A DNA stretch of 41,703 bases from an uncultured Opitutia bacterium (GTDB lineage: Bacteria > Verrucomicrobiota > Verrucomicrobiia > Opitutales > Opitutaceae). The first letter of the stretch is position 1. The number at the start of each line of letters is the position of its first letter. Where the stretch lies: positions 1 to 41,703 of the forward strand of contig CAIPZZ010000258.1 in the NCBI GenBank assembly GCA_903869665.1, written 5' to 3'. Position numbers and translations under genes: made by a program. Of this stretch, positions 33,835-41,703 are shown piece by piece. The notes below the pieces were generated by a model. The model saw only the letters and a list, made by a program, of their open reading frames with translations, had not been told where the DNA came from and did no database searches.

Positions 33835-33862
33835 TAAAAAAGGCCCGACACGTGGTCGGGCC
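33835..33862 (-). terminator. Terminator/attenuator between binding protein and ATPase genes
   Basis: The minus strand reads GGCCCGAC-cacgt-GTCGGGCC followed by TTTTTTATTG, an 8-bp GC stem with a T-tract. It is placed 24 nt after the binding-protein stop and before ytfR. In ABC sugar operons such a partial terminator commonly makes the binding protein more abundant than the membrane parts. Confidence 0.85.
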
Positions 33863-33885
33863 CGAAGTAAAGCAGGGTGGGGCGC

Positions 33886-34845
33886 TCAGTATTGGCGCGT
33901 CGGAACGGCGGCGGTCGCGTTGGTCGAGTCGAAGAGTTCGTCCTTGTTGGAGGAAAACTTCGGCACGGTCTCGCCTTTCAGGATCTTCTCGACGGTGTCG
34001 TAGATCTTGGGGCCGAAGAGCGGGTTGCACTCGACGGTGCAGTTGATCTTGCCGGCGGCGACCGCCTGCACGGCCTCCTTGATGGCATCAATCGTGACGA
34101 TGAGGATGTCCTTGCCGGGTTTCAGGCCGGCTTCCTCAATGGCTTGGATGGCACCAAGGGCCATGTCGTCGTTGTGGGCGTAGAGGATCTGGATGTTTTT
34201 GCCGTGCTTTTTGAGCAGGGCTTCCATGACGGTCTTGCCTTCCGCGCGGCGGAAGTTGCCGGTCTGCGAGTCGAGCATCTTGAACTCGGGATGTTTGGCT
34301 AGTCCGTCGGCGAAGGCCTTCTTGCGGTCGTTGGCGGCGGCGGAGCCCGGTTCGCCTTGAAGCTCGACAATGTTCACGCGGCCACCGGCATTCTTGGCGA
34401 GCCACTCGACGGCCATGCGGCCTTCCTCATAGAAGTCAGAGCCGATGAAGGCGGTGAAAAGGGAATCGTCGGCGACCTTCACCTTGCGGTCCATGATGAC
34501 GACAGGGATCTTGGCCTTCTTCGCGTCGGCCAGCACCGGCTCCCAGCCAGTTTCAACAATGGGCGCGATCACGATGGCGTCCACGCGCTGGGCGATGAAG
34601 GAGCGCACCGCGGCGAGCTGGTTCTCCTGCTTGCTCTGGCCGTCGGAGAACTTGAGGTTGATGCCGCGCTGGGCGGCCTCGTCCTTGAGGGACTTGGTGT
34701 TGGCGGTGCGCCAAGCACTTTCCGCCCCGGTTTGGGCGAAGCCCACCGTGATGGGTTTTTTCGGCGCATCGGCGGCGCGAAGGCTGAGCAGACCGGTAAG
34801 AGCCACGATAGCGGCGACCGGGAGGAATTTGAGGAGGTTTTTCAT
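33886..34845 (-). CDS. ytfQ: Periplasmic sugar-binding protein, YtfQ-like
   Basis: I use the ATG at 34845 (319 residues); the longer frame in the track has no signal peptide at its start. The signal peptide MKNLLKFLPVAAIVALTGLL ends near SLRA/AD. The mature protein is a type I periplasmic binding fold: VGFAQTGAESAWRTANTKSL at the start (AQTGAESxWRxA is close to YtfQ), AQRVDAIVIAPIVETGWEPV, VIMDRKV, YAHNDDMALGAIQAIEEAG, and TIDAIKEAVQAVAAGKINCTVECNPLFGP. It delivers a furanose-form sugar to the YtfRT-YjfF-like transporter. The family is known for galactofuranose in E. coli; arabinofuranose is inferred here. Confidence 0.88.
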   Translation of the reverse strand: MKNLLKFLPVAAIVALTGLLSLRAADAPKKPITVGFAQTGAESAWRTANTKSLKDEAAQRGINLKFSDGQSKQENQLAAVRSFIAQRVDAIVIAPIVETGWEPVLADAKKAKIPVVIMDRKVKVADDSLFTAFIGSDFYEEGRMAVEWLAKNAGGRVNIVELQGEPGSAAANDRKKAFADGLAKHPEFKMLDSQTGNFRRAEGKTVMEALLKKHGKNIQILYAHNDDMALGAIQAIEEAGLKPGKDILIVTIDAIKEAVQAVAAGKINCTVECNPLFGPKIYDTVEKILKGETVPKFSSNKDELFDSTNATAAVPTRQY

Positions 34846-34987
34846 AGGGGTGAAAGATTTACAAACTGACATCGTGAGACCCAAAGTCGAGCCTTCAGTA
34901 AGGATGCCCAGCCAAATGTTCCAAAAGTTATGAGTGAAGCCCTTTTGCCATCCAAAGTGCAAAGATGCGTGAGGGGGCAAGCCGAAG

Positions 34988-35000
34988 GAGCAATTTGCTC
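34988..35000. promoter_or_regulatory. Putative operator dyad upstream of ytfQ
   Basis: GAGCAA-T-TTGCTC is a perfect 13-bp dyad with a central T, in the 228-bp gap between araD and ytfQ. It directly adjoins a GC hairpin CGGCCGG...CCGGCCG (35000-35022) that may terminate or slow araD transcription. No regulator gene is present in the window. No clear -35/-10 could be assigned. Confidence 0.4.
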
Positions 35001-35073
35001 GGCCGGCGGGCTTGTCCGGCCGGTGGACGCAGGTCCAGCGCGGTTAGCAGCATTTAGCGACCGGCCTCGCCGA

Positions 35074-35784
35074 CTAGCAGCCGGCTCCCGTCTGGCCGTA
35101 GTAGGCCCCCGGCCCGTGTTTGCGCTTGAAGTGTTTGTTGAGGAGTGCGGGCTCGATGGTTTTGAGTTTCGGCTCTAGCGACAGCGACATCAGCGCCATG
35201 TGGGCGATGCACTCGACGGCGACGGCGACCTCGACGGCTTTGGCGACATTCTTGCCCCAAGTGAACGGCGCGTGGCGGTTGACCAGCACGGCGGGAAAGT
35301 CGGCGGGGTCGAGTTTGCCCTGATGGAAACGCTCCACGATGACGTTGCCCGTCTCCCACTCGTAGGCCCCGCCGCCGATTTCCTTGGCGGTCATTTTCCG
35401 GGTGACGGGGATGTCGCCATAAAAATAGTCGGCATGCGTGGTGCCGAAAATCGGGATCTCGCGGCCGGCCTGGGCGAAGCTGGTGGCGTGGGAGCTATGC
35501 GTATGCACGACGCCGCCGATGTCCTTAAAAGCGAGCAAAAGCCGGCGGTGGGTGGGAGTATCGGAGGAGGGATTGAGCTTACCTTCAATCTTCCGGCCTT
35601 CGAGATCAATCAGCACCATGTCGGCGGGCTTGAGGTCCGCATAGGCGACGCCGCTGGGCTTGATGGCGAAAATACCGCGCGCGCGATCAATCGCGCTGGC
35701 GTTGCCGAAGGTCAGGTTGATGAGGCCGTGTCGCGGCAGAGCGAGATTGGCCTCGTAGGCCTCGCGTTTGAGCTCTTGGAGCAT
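35074..35784 (-). CDS. araD: L-ribulose-5-phosphate 4-epimerase
   Basis: About 236 residues from the ATG at 35784 (MLQELKREAYEANLALPRHG); the track extends the frame upstream through the repeat, which is not coding. Class II aldolase-fold motifs are seen: LINLTFGNASAID, IKPSGVAYADLKPADMV, NPSSDTPTHRRLL, GGVVHTHSSHATSFAQAG (zinc histidines), and GTTHADYFYGDIP. The C-terminal NKHFKRKHGPGAYYGQ is typical of AraD. It converts L-ribulose 5-phosphate to D-xylulose 5-phosphate, the last step of the arabinose route. It lies 98 bp downstream of araA with a repeat element between. Confidence 0.93.
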   Translation of the reverse strand: MLQELKREAYEANLALPRHGLINLTFGNASAIDRARGIFAIKPSGVAYADLKPADMVLIDLEGRKIEGKLNPSSDTPTHRRLLLAFKDIGGVVHTHSSHATSFAQAGREIPIFGTTHADYFYGDIPVTRKMTAKEIGGGAYEWETGNVIVERFHQGKLDPADFPAVLVNRHAPFTWGKNVAKAVEVAVAVECIAHMALMSLSLEPKLKTIEPALLNKHFKRKHGPGAYYGQTGAGC

Positions 35785-35797
35785 GGTGGATGGAAAA

Positions 35798-35880
35798 ATC
35801 GTTCTCTTAATCTTTCTCGTAATCGTTCTCTTAGGGCTTGGTTGAGGGAGAAAGATTAAGATTACGAGAAAGAGAACGAG
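35798..35880. repeat. Hexamer-built palindromic element between araA and araD
   Basis: The plus strand reads CGTTCTCTTAATCTTTCTCG, then GTAATCGTTCTCTTAGG, then GGGAGAAAGATTAAGATTAC and GAGAAAGAGAACGAG. The right arm is built from the reverse complements of the left-arm hexamers, in partly shuffled order, so a long imperfect hairpin can form. It fills nearly the whole araA-araD gap. It is the same family as 22706-22810 and 23912-23945. Confidence 0.8.
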
Positions 35881-35882
35881 GG

Positions 35883-37391
35883 TCAGGCGCGGATGCCTTG
35901 GGCGAGATGGTAATACACCTCGTTGTTGCGGAGATCCTGCTTGAGCGCGGGGAGCGTTGTATCGTCGTTGATGACGACGGTCTCGATGCCGGCGATCGTG
36001 GCGAAGTCCTCGAGCATCTCGGTGGTAACCGAGTAGCTGTAGCCCGTGTGGTGGGCGCCGCCGGCGTAGATCCACGCGGCGCAGGCGGTCTTGAAGTCGG
36101 GTTTGCACTCCCAGACGGCGCGGGCGACGGGGAGCTTCGGCATGGCGGGAACCTTCACGGCTTTCACCTCGTTGACGAGCAGGCGGAAACGGTTGCCGAG
36201 ATCGATCAGCGAGGCGTTGAGGGCGTCGCCAGTGGCGGCGTCGAACACGAAGCGCACGGGGTCTTCTTTGCCGCCGATACCGAGCGGGTGAATCTCGACC
36301 TTGGGTTTGCTGGCCGCGATGGTCGGGCAAATCTCGAGCATGTGCGCGCCAAGGACTTGGTGGCCCTTGGGCGAGAGGTGGTAGGTGTAGTCTTCCATGA
36401 ACGAGGTGCCGCCGGGCAGTCCGACGTTCATCACTTTCATGGCGCGGACGAGTGCGGCGGTCTTCCAGTCGCCCTCGCCACCGAAGCCGTAGCCCGCCGC
36501 CATCTGGCGCTGGGTGGCCATGCCGGGGAGCTGGCGCAGGCCGTGCAGATCCTCGAAGGTGTCCGTGAAACCCTTGTAGCCGCCGTCGGCGAGGAACTTC
36601 GCCAGCGCGAGGTCGAGCCGGGCGCTGTAACGCAGCTCATCGTGGCGCTTGCCGCCTTTTTTCAGGACGGGGGCAACGGCATACTGCTTCTCGTAGTCGG
36701 CGCAAAGGGCGGAGATGTCGGACTCCTTGACCGCTTTGACGACCTCGACGAGATCGCCGACGCCGTGCGTGTTGACGGCGAAGCCCAGCTTCATCTCGGC
36801 GGAAACCTTGTCGCCCTCGGTGACGGCGACTTGGCGCATGTTGTCGCCAAAGCGCACGAACTTCGCGCCCTGCCAATCGTGCCAAGCACGGGCGGCACGC
36901 TGCCAGGCACCGATGCGTTCGTGCACCTCGGGGTCGGACCAATGGCCGACGACCACCTTGCGGCCGAGGCGCATGCGCGTGTGGATGAACCCGGCCTCGC
37001 GGTCGCCGTGGGCGGCTTGGTTGAGGTTCATGAAGTCCATGTCAATCGTGCCCCACGGTAGGTCGCGGTTGAACTGGGTGTGCAGATGCAGGAAAGGCTT
37101 CTTCAGCACGTTGAGGCCGCGAATCCACATCTTGGACGGCGAGAATGTGTGCATCCACAGGACGAGGCCGGCGCAGTTGGCGTCGTTGTTGGCCTCGAGC
37201 ATGACGTTGGTGATCTCGTCTGGCGTGGTGAGCAGGGCTTTGAAGACGGTCTTCAACGGCAGCTGCTTCGACGCGGCCAGCGAGTCGGCGACGTGTTTGG
37301 CATTGGCGGCGACCTGCTTGAGCGGGCCGGGGCCGTAGAGGTGCTGCGAACCGCAGACGAACCAGATTTCGGGGGAGGCGAGGAGTTTCAT
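35883..37391 (-). CDS. araA: L-arabinose isomerase
   Basis: 502 residues from the ATG at 37391 ([20 protein letters not shown]), matching the roughly 500-residue AraA family. The 119 extra codons in the track are upstream noise. Motifs are [58 protein letters not shown] (metal-binding Glu), FMEDYTYHL (second metal-binding Glu), [10 protein letters not shown], and GGAHHTGYS near the C-terminus. It isomerises L-arabinose to L-ribulose in the cytosol. The start follows CCCATTTTCCT with no Shine-Dalgarno site. A 317-bp region separates it from the divergent glycosyltransferase; I see no gene or repeat there, and its promoter should lie in it. Confidence 0.96.
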   Translation of the reverse strand: MKLLASPEIWFVCGSQHLYGPGPLKQVAANAKHVADSLAASKQLPLKTVFKALLTTPDEITNVMLEANNDANCAGLVLWMHTFSPSKMWIRGLNVLKKPFLHLHTQFNRDLPWGTIDMDFMNLNQAAHGDREAGFIHTRMRLGRKVVVGHWSDPEVHERIGAWQRAARAWHDWQGAKFVRFGDNMRQVAVTEGDKVSAEMKLGFAVNTHGVGDLVEVVKAVKESDISALCADYEKQYAVAPVLKKGGKRHDELRYSARLDLALAKFLADGGYKGFTDTFEDLHGLRQLPGMATQRQMAAGYGFGGEGDWKTAALVRAMKVMNVGLPGGTSFMEDYTYHLSPKGHQVLGAHMLEICPTIAASKPKVEIHPLGIGGKEDPVRFVFDAATGDALNASLIDLGNRFRLLVNEVKAVKVPAMPKLPVARAVWECKPDFKTACAAWIYAGGAHHTGYSYSVTTEMLEDFATIAGIETVVINDDTTLPALKQDLRNNEVYYHLAQGIRA

Positions 37392-37708
37392 AGGAAAATG
37401 GGAGCCGCCGTTGGCGGCGATGGACACAGATTTGTTTCCCGCTCGCTGCCCTCCGTGGCAAGCGCATTCAGCCCCGCGCGCTCCGTCCCCGGGCACCAAG
37501 CCGCGCGGATGGCGCACGTTCGCCCTGCACGCAAACGGGGCTTGTGCCGCAACTCCCGTCGGGCAAATTCGCCGTCCATGGCCCGCCGCCCATCGCTCCG
37601 CGCCCGGTGTCACTCCGCCCGTTTCGCGCGGAGGAGCCATTCGTTGGGTCGGGGTAAAAGCGACGTGGTAACGCTTGTTTTGAAAGGCTGCAGACCGGAC
37701 TTGACTCC

Positions 37709-38482
37709 ATGAAAAGCGAGAAACAAAGCACTGCCTTAATCGTCCCATGCTACATAAAGTCGCAGTGGGACATTGAGTGCCTTGTTAGATTGTGCGGTAG
37801 CATCCAGCGGCAATCGCAGCCTTTCGATAAGGTCTATCTGGTGGATGACGCGAGCCCGCTAAAATATGAGGTTCACCCCAATTTTATTGAGCACATTTTT
37901 CTCGGCGAGAATGGTGGACCAGCGAGAGCCAGAAACGTCGCGATAAACAAGGCAATCAGTTCGGGCGCGCAATACCTTATGTTCACCGACCACGATTGCA
38001 TTTTAGACCCGAACTGGAACAAGGAGATGTCTTCATTTCTGGCGGCCACAGAGTTTGGAGCCGTCGGCGGCATGACTTATTCGTGGGGAAAAACACTGCT
38101 CGACCGCTATCACGATCTCAATGGGACGCTGGCGGGCAAATGGCTGCTGCCCGAGCGGAAAGAGCTGTGGTATATGCCCTCGCTCAACTTCGGAATGAAA
38201 AGGCAGGTCGCGGAACAATTCCCGTTCGACGAAAGATTCCCGACGGCGGCGGGAGAAGACGTGGATGTTTGCCTGCGCCTGCGCAGCAAATACAAGATCG
38301 GCTTTTGCGAACGCGCGAAGCTGTGGCACGACTACGGCTACAAAAACTCCGTTTCCGGCTTCAGCAAATTTCTCAAGCTGTTTAAAAAATACAAAAGCTC
38401 CAGTGCGACGGTTTACGAAGGGCACACGGTATTGATGTGGGATGCATCGGAATCCATCTACGAAGGAAACATGAAACCATGA
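37709..38482 (+). CDS. Family 2 glycosyltransferase (cassette gene 1)
   Basis: A 257-residue soluble GT-A glycosyltransferase. [20 protein letters not shown] starts the nucleotide-binding fold, then [26 protein letters not shown], the DxD-type motif [12 protein letters not shown], a substrate loop [20 protein letters not shown], and the catalytic-region acid motif [13 protein letters not shown]. There is no membrane segment. It is clearly less GC-rich than the flanking ara genes and on the opposite strand. Its stop overlaps the start of the radical SAM gene (ATGA), so the cassette is translationally coupled. The sugar donor and acceptor are unknown. Confidence 0.88.
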   Translation: MKSEKQSTALIVPCYIKSQWDIECLVRLCGSIQRQSQPFDKVYLVDDASPLKYEVHPNFIEHIFLGENGGPARARNVAINKAISSGAQYLMFTDHDCILDPNWNKEMSSFLAATEFGAVGGMTYSWGKTLLDRYHDLNGTLAGKWLLPERKELWYMPSLNFGMKRQVAEQFPFDERFPTAAGEDVDVCLRLRSKYKIGFCERAKLWHDYGYKNSVSGFSKFLKLFKKYKSSSATVYEGHTVLMWDASESIYEGNMKP

Positions 38483-39501
38483 GCCTGATCTACAAACGCA
38501 GCGCCAACCAGCCGAGCCTGACCCATGTGATCCATGATTATTTGGGCGAAATGCGTCCGTTCGCGAAGCGGGTGGGGAATCCGCTTTTGATCGCACCGAT
38601 GCTGGTCCTGAAGTCGCTGGAATGGAGCATTTACAGATGGTATAAAACTCCCATCAGGAGATTTTACGGCGTCAAGGGGAATGAGTTGATTTACATGATT
38701 ACCAACGCTTGCAATGACCGCTGCCCCAAGTGCGGGATTTGGGAAAGGCCGGAACCCAGCGACCAGCACTTGATGATCTCTCATTTCATCAACTGCCTGC
38801 GGCGGCTGCATCACAATCTGTATCAGGTAACCCTGACCGGCGGTGAGCCCTTGCTTTTCAAAAGGGACGTGATGCAGATCGCCGAAGAAGCGAAGAGTTT
38901 GGGCGTGCCGATGGTGACGGTCACTAACGCCAGACTGGTCGACGAGCCTTTCCTGAAGCGATACAAGGAACTGGGGCACATCCTTGTAATTTCCGTGGAT
39001 TCGGTTGAGCGGCAAAAATGGAACGAATTCCGCGGGAGGCAAAACTTCGACCTCGTCTTCCCAAGGATCATGCTGGCGAAAGAGATTTTGGGCGACCAGT
39101 TGAGGATTCAATCCGTGCTTTCCCAGGAGTCAGCCGAGGAAATCCCCAAAGTCGTCGCTTGGTGCAAGCAGCAGGGGATTCAGCACAACACCCAACTCTA
39201 TCAGGACTTCGGAGCTTACAACTGGCACAATAAGGTTTCCGAGCAGGCGATGGTGGACGATGGCACGCCGTGCGCGGCGAGAAAAAACATCTGTATTTAT
39301 CCGAACGGCGACGTGGTAAAGTGCTTTGACCACCGCAGAATTCCACTCGCCAAGGAACCGCTGGGCAACATCGCCAAGCAGGACATCATCGAAATTCTCT
39401 GCACGAAGCGTTCTACCGAAATCTCAAAAATCATGAAGACCTGCAATTTCCCCTGCAAAAATATGTCGTGCAACAAACCCCAGACACTTTTGTTCAACTG
39501 A
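38479..39501 (+). CDS. Radical SAM protein with C-terminal cysteine-rich region (cassette gene 2)
   Basis: 340 residues from the ATG at 38479, which overlaps the glycosyltransferase stop; the track start at 38437 would overlap by 46 nt. The radical SAM cluster motif CNDRCPKC (Cys78, Cys82, Cys85) follows YMITNA, and TLTGGEPLLF is the SAM-binding GGEP motif. The C-terminal region has further cysteines (GTPCAARKNICIYPNGDVVKCF, then CNFPCKNMSCN), resembling a SPASM/twitch auxiliary-cluster domain as found in peptide- and sugar-modifying enzymes. LGNIAKQDIIEI before the last cysteines is also SPASM-like. The substrate is unknown. An N-terminal extension of about 65 residues precedes the core. Confidence 0.85.
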   Translation: MSLIYKRSANQPSLTHVIHDYLGEMRPFAKRVGNPLLIAPMLVLKSLEWSIYRWYKTPIRRFYGVKGNELIYMITNACNDRCPKCGIWERPEPSDQHLMISHFINCLRRLHHNLYQVTLTGGEPLLFKRDVMQIAEEAKSLGVPMVTVTNARLVDEPFLKRYKELGHILVISVDSVERQKWNEFRGRQNFDLVFPRIMLAKEILGDQLRIQSVLSQESAEEIPKVVAWCKQQGIQHNTQLYQDFGAYNWHNKVSEQAMVDDGTPCAARKNICIYPNGDVVKCFDHRRIPLAKEPLGNIAKQDIIEILCTKRSTEISKIMKTCNFPCKNMSCNKPQTLLFN

Positions 39502-40025
39502 TGCAAGCTAAGCCGAGCGACATCATCATTCTGCGCGGTGCACCCGGTTCCGGCAAATCGCAGACCGCAAAAAGCCTGTCGCAGTTATTTCCCAGGGGCG
39601 TGAGACTGGAGGTGGACACGATTCGCCAGATGGTCGTTGCGGTGGATTGGAAGAACCAACAGGAGCACATCACGATGCTCCAAGTGGCTGCCGGTTTGGC
39701 TTGGGATTTCCTGCGACGTGGCTTTAGTCCGGTCATGGTGGTTGACACGTTTAGCGGCGACAAAATTTTCGGGTTTATGGATCGAATCCACCACTTCGAC
39801 AGCAACCTCACAATCAGTGTATTCGGGCTGTTCACGACTGAAGATGAATTGGAACGGCGATTGGCACTGCGTCAACATGGAGAGTTCAGAGATGTCGCAA
39901 TCTCCAAAAAGCTAAACAGCGACCTACTCAAAATAAGGCAAGAAGCGGAAACACTAATAGACACAACGGGGCTATTGCCCGCAGAGACGGCGCGTAAAAT
40001 TTACGAAAGCATGGCTGGGCGATGA
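39501..40025 (+). CDS. P-loop kinase/AAA-like ATPase (cassette gene 3)
   Basis: 174 residues from the ATG at 39501, which overlaps the radical SAM stop by one base (TGATG); the track start at 39468 is an upstream GTG. Walker A is LRGAPGSGKSQTAKSL, followed by a DTIRQM strand-helix, VMVVDTF as the Walker B-like strand, and an ELERRLALRQHGEF lid-like stretch. The pattern is that of small P-loop kinases (nucleoside, sugar or zeta-toxin-like). The substrate is unknown. It is co-directional and coupled with the glycosyltransferase and radical SAM genes, which suggests one pathway. Base composition is low-GC like the rest of the cassette. Confidence 0.78.
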   Translation: MQAKPSDIIILRGAPGSGKSQTAKSLSQLFPRGVRLEVDTIRQMVVAVDWKNQQEHITMLQVAAGLAWDFLRRGFSPVMVVDTFSGDKIFGFMDRIHHFDSNLTISVFGLFTTEDELERRLALRQHGEFRDVAISKKLNSDLLKIRQEAETLIDTTGLLPAETARKIYESMAGR

Positions 40026-40110
40026 TCTGCTATGGCACCCCCTGAAACACTTCGGCCTGCCGAACCAGAAAGACGTCAAAGATGGCGTCACCGCCGACAA
40101 GATTCCTTGA
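40009..40110 (+). other. Possible coding remnant at right edge of cassette
   Basis: In the +1 frame relative to the kinase, a stop-ended stretch reads AWLGDDLLWHPLKHFGLPNQ then KDVKDGVTADKIP. It looks protein-like, unlike random GC-rich noise, and it overlaps the last 23 bases of araB on the other strand. It may be the real C-terminus of the kinase after a frameshift, or the tail of a deleted gene at the insertion edge. I cannot assign a family. Confidence 0.35.
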
Positions 40111-41703
40111 TGGTCAGCAGTTGCTTCATCACGCCGCCGAGGTCGGCGGATTTGTTGCGGCCGCCGAGGCTGTCGTGCAGCTGGCGGTAGAGGGTGTAGA
40201 GCTCGTTGTAGGTTTTCTGCGCGGCGGCCTTGGGCTTGTAGGCGACTTTTTTGAGGGAGGTCATCTTCTTCTGCGCGGTGGGGAAGTCCGGGTGAGCGCC
40301 GGCGAGGACGGCGGCGCTGACGGCCGAGCCGAGCGCACAGGCTTGCGAGGAACCGGCAACGAGCATCGTGCAGCCGGTGATGTCGGCGTAGATCTGCATC
40401 AGGAGGGGGTTTGTCTCGGCGATGCCGCCGGCGCAGACGACGCGGTTGATCGGCACGCCGTATTCCTTGATGCGCTCGATGATGGCGCGAGCGCCGAAGG
40501 CCGTGGCCTCAATGAGCGCGCGATAGATCTCGGCTTGGGTCGTGTAGAGCGTCTGGCCGACGAGCAGGCCGGTGAGGCGCTGGTCAACGAGGATGGTGCG
40601 GTTGCCGTTGTTCCAGTCGAGGGCGAGCAAGCCGCTCTGACCGGGCGACAGTTTCGCCGCTTCGGCGGTCAACTTGGCGTGGAGTTTGGCGTCGCCGAGG
40701 ACGCCCTCGACGAACCACTTGAAGATGTCGCCCACCGCGCTCTGGCCAGCCTCAATGCCGTAGAAGCCGGGGAGGATCGCACCCTTGACGATGCCGCAGA
40801 TGCCCGGGATGTCGGGAACGGTCTTGGCGGCGGAGACCACGCCGCAGTCGCAGGTGGAGGTGCCGATGACCTTGACGAGCGTGCCCTCGGCGACGCCGCA
40901 GCCGATGGCGCCGTAGTGAACGTCGAACTCGCCGATGGCGATCGGGATGCCGGCGGGTAGGCCGAGCTTCTTCGCCCACTCGGGCGAGAGATTGCCGGCG
41001 GACTCGCTGGCGTCGTGGGCTTTGTCGTAAAGGCGGTCGCGGAGCGCGGCCAGTTTCGGGTCAAGCAAGGCGAGAAACTCCTTGTCGGGCAGGCCGCCCC
41101 AGTCGTCGGCGTAGAGGGCCTTGTGGCCGGCGGCACACACACCGCGCTTAACGGCCTTGGGGTCGGTGACGCCGGCGAGCTGGGCGGGCACCCAGTCGCA
41201 GAGCTCGACCCAGGAGTAGGCGGCGGAGAAGGCCTTCGGGTCGGTGTTGAGGCAGTGCCACAGCTTGGCCCAGAACCACTCAGAGGAATAGGTGTTGCCA
41301 CACTTGGCGATAAAGTGCGGGCTGTGCTGCGCCGCCAGCTCGGTGATCTTGGCCGCCTCGCGCCAGCTGGTGTGGTCCTTCCAGAGCCAGCACTGGGCGT
41401 TGAGGTTCTTGGCCCATTTTTTGTCGGCAGCGAGGGCGCGGTTTGAGGCGTCCACGGGGATCGGGCTGGAGCCGGTGGAGTCCACGCCAAGGCCGATGAC
41501 CTTGGCGGCAGAGAAGCCCTTTTGCTTCTTCGCTTGGGCGAGGGCACCTTTCACCGATTTTTCGAGGCCGAACAGGTAGTCGCCGGGGTGTTGGCGGGCG
41601 ACGTTGTGGTCGCGCGGGTCGAGCATCACGCCCTGCGTGCCGCTGGGGTAGTTGACGACGCAGGAGCCGAATTCTTTGCCGTCCTTGCAGCGCACGACGA
41701 GGG
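40088..41703 (-). CDS. araB: Ribulokinase, N-terminus outside the window
   Basis: The frame stays open to the right edge (LVVRCKDGKEFGSCVVNY), so the ORF-track start (a GTG at 41695) is not the real start; only the first few dozen residues should be missing. FGGY-kinase motifs are seen: GLGVDSTGSSPIPVD, CWLWKDHTSWREA, AYSWVELCDWVP, CAAGHKALYADDWGGLPD, GEFDVHYGAIGCG, VKVIGTSTCDC, and GGIAETNPLLMQIYADITG. AraB phosphorylates L-ribulose. It belongs with araA and araD but is separated from them by the oppositely oriented cassette. Confidence 0.94.
   Translation of the reverse strand, partial: LVVRCKDGKEFGSCVVNYPSGTQGVMLDPRDHNVARQHPGDYLFGLEKSVKGALAQAKKQKGFSAAKVIGLGVDSTGSSPIPVDASNRALAADKKWAKNLNAQCWLWKDHTSWREAAKITELAAQHSPHFIAKCGNTYSSEWFWAKLWHCLNTDPKAFSAAYSWVELCDWVPAQLAGVTDPKAVKRGVCAAGHKALYADDWGGLPDKEFLALLDPKLAALRDRLYDKAHDASESAGNLSPEWAKKLGLPAGIPIAIGEFDVHYGAIGCGVAEGTLVKVIGTSTCDCGVVSAAKTVPDIPGICGIVKGAILPGFYGIEAGQSAVGDIFKWFVEGVLGDAKLHAKLTAEAAKLSPGQSGLLALDWNNGNRTILVDQRLTGLLVGQTLYTTQAEIYRALIEATAFGARAIIERIKEYGVPINRVVCAGGIAETNPLLMQIYADITGCTMLVAGSSQACALGSAVSAAVLAGAHPDFPTAQKKMTSLKKVAYKPKAAAQKTYNELYTLYRQLHDSLGGRNKSADLGGVMKQLLTIKESCRR

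Noticed and set aside
34846-34980. Longer N-terminus for the YtfQ-like protein
   Set aside because: The extra 45 residues lack a signal peptide and cover the regulatory gap; the internal start has a normal signal peptide.
35838-37061. 407-codon plus-strand ORF
   Set aside because: Antisense shadow of araA.

Overview
The window is GC-rich (about two thirds G+C by eye). It looks like a chromosomal segment of a verrucomicrobial bacterium, most likely of the Opitutaceae type. This is inferred from gene style (long-form PurF, single-chain PurL, secreted sugar-acid and arabinan genes, many SUMF1/esterase genes), from the near absence of Shine-Dalgarno sites, and from many small degenerate repeats. 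No rRNA, prophage, integrase or CRISPR array was seen. Three tRNA genes are present: Val-CAC, Tyr-GTA and an initiator-like Met-CAT.

Layout. 1-5.9 kb: secreted and sugar-acid functions. These are a truncated-by-window, apparently inactive alpha/beta hydrolase, a four-carbon-acid-sugar kinase (DUF1537) carrying repeat insertions, a 2-keto-3-deoxygluconate permease, a TMEM175-like channel, and an exported esterase fused to a 2-keto-4-pentenoate-hydratase-like domain. 6.1-9.4 kb: an unknown protein, a nucleotidyltransferase/small-protein pair, a VapBC toxin-antitoxin pair, and a lower-GC remnant resembling the N-terminal domain of the antiphage protein ApeA. 9.4-17.7 kb: purine genes purL (minus) diverging from purF-purM (plus), then a small membrane protein and endonuclease III. 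17.9-20.0 kb: an ABC-2 exporter pair. 20.4-27.4 kb: tRNA-Val, an RluE-like pseudouridine synthase, a DUF2310 zinc-ribbon protein, a nitroreductase, a zinc alcohol dehydrogenase, tRNA-Tyr, cardiolipin synthase and citramalate synthase, followed by a SUMF1-domain fragment. 28.1-41.7 kb: an L-arabinose locus.

The arabinose locus is coherent. A secreted GH51 arabinofuranosidase would release arabinose. A YtfQRT-YjfF-type furanose ABC importer would take it up. AraA, AraB and AraD would convert it to xylulose 5-phosphate. All but the GH51 gene lie on the minus strand in the order araB-araA-araD-ytfQ-ytfR-ytfT-yjfF. A lower-GC, oppositely oriented three-gene cassette (glycosyltransferase 2, radical SAM, P-loop kinase, all overlapping) sits between araB and araA.

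The most unusual signal is a set of short degenerate repeats. Octamer- and hexamer-based, pyrimidine-rich tracts (on the coding strand) lie directly upstream of several minus-strand start codons, some folding into long hairpins. Related heptamer and palindromic units are inserted in frame inside the DUF1537 kinase and purL. They resemble in principle the in-frame palindromic elements of Rickettsia. I know of no description of them as one system, but a genome-wide search is needed to judge novelty.
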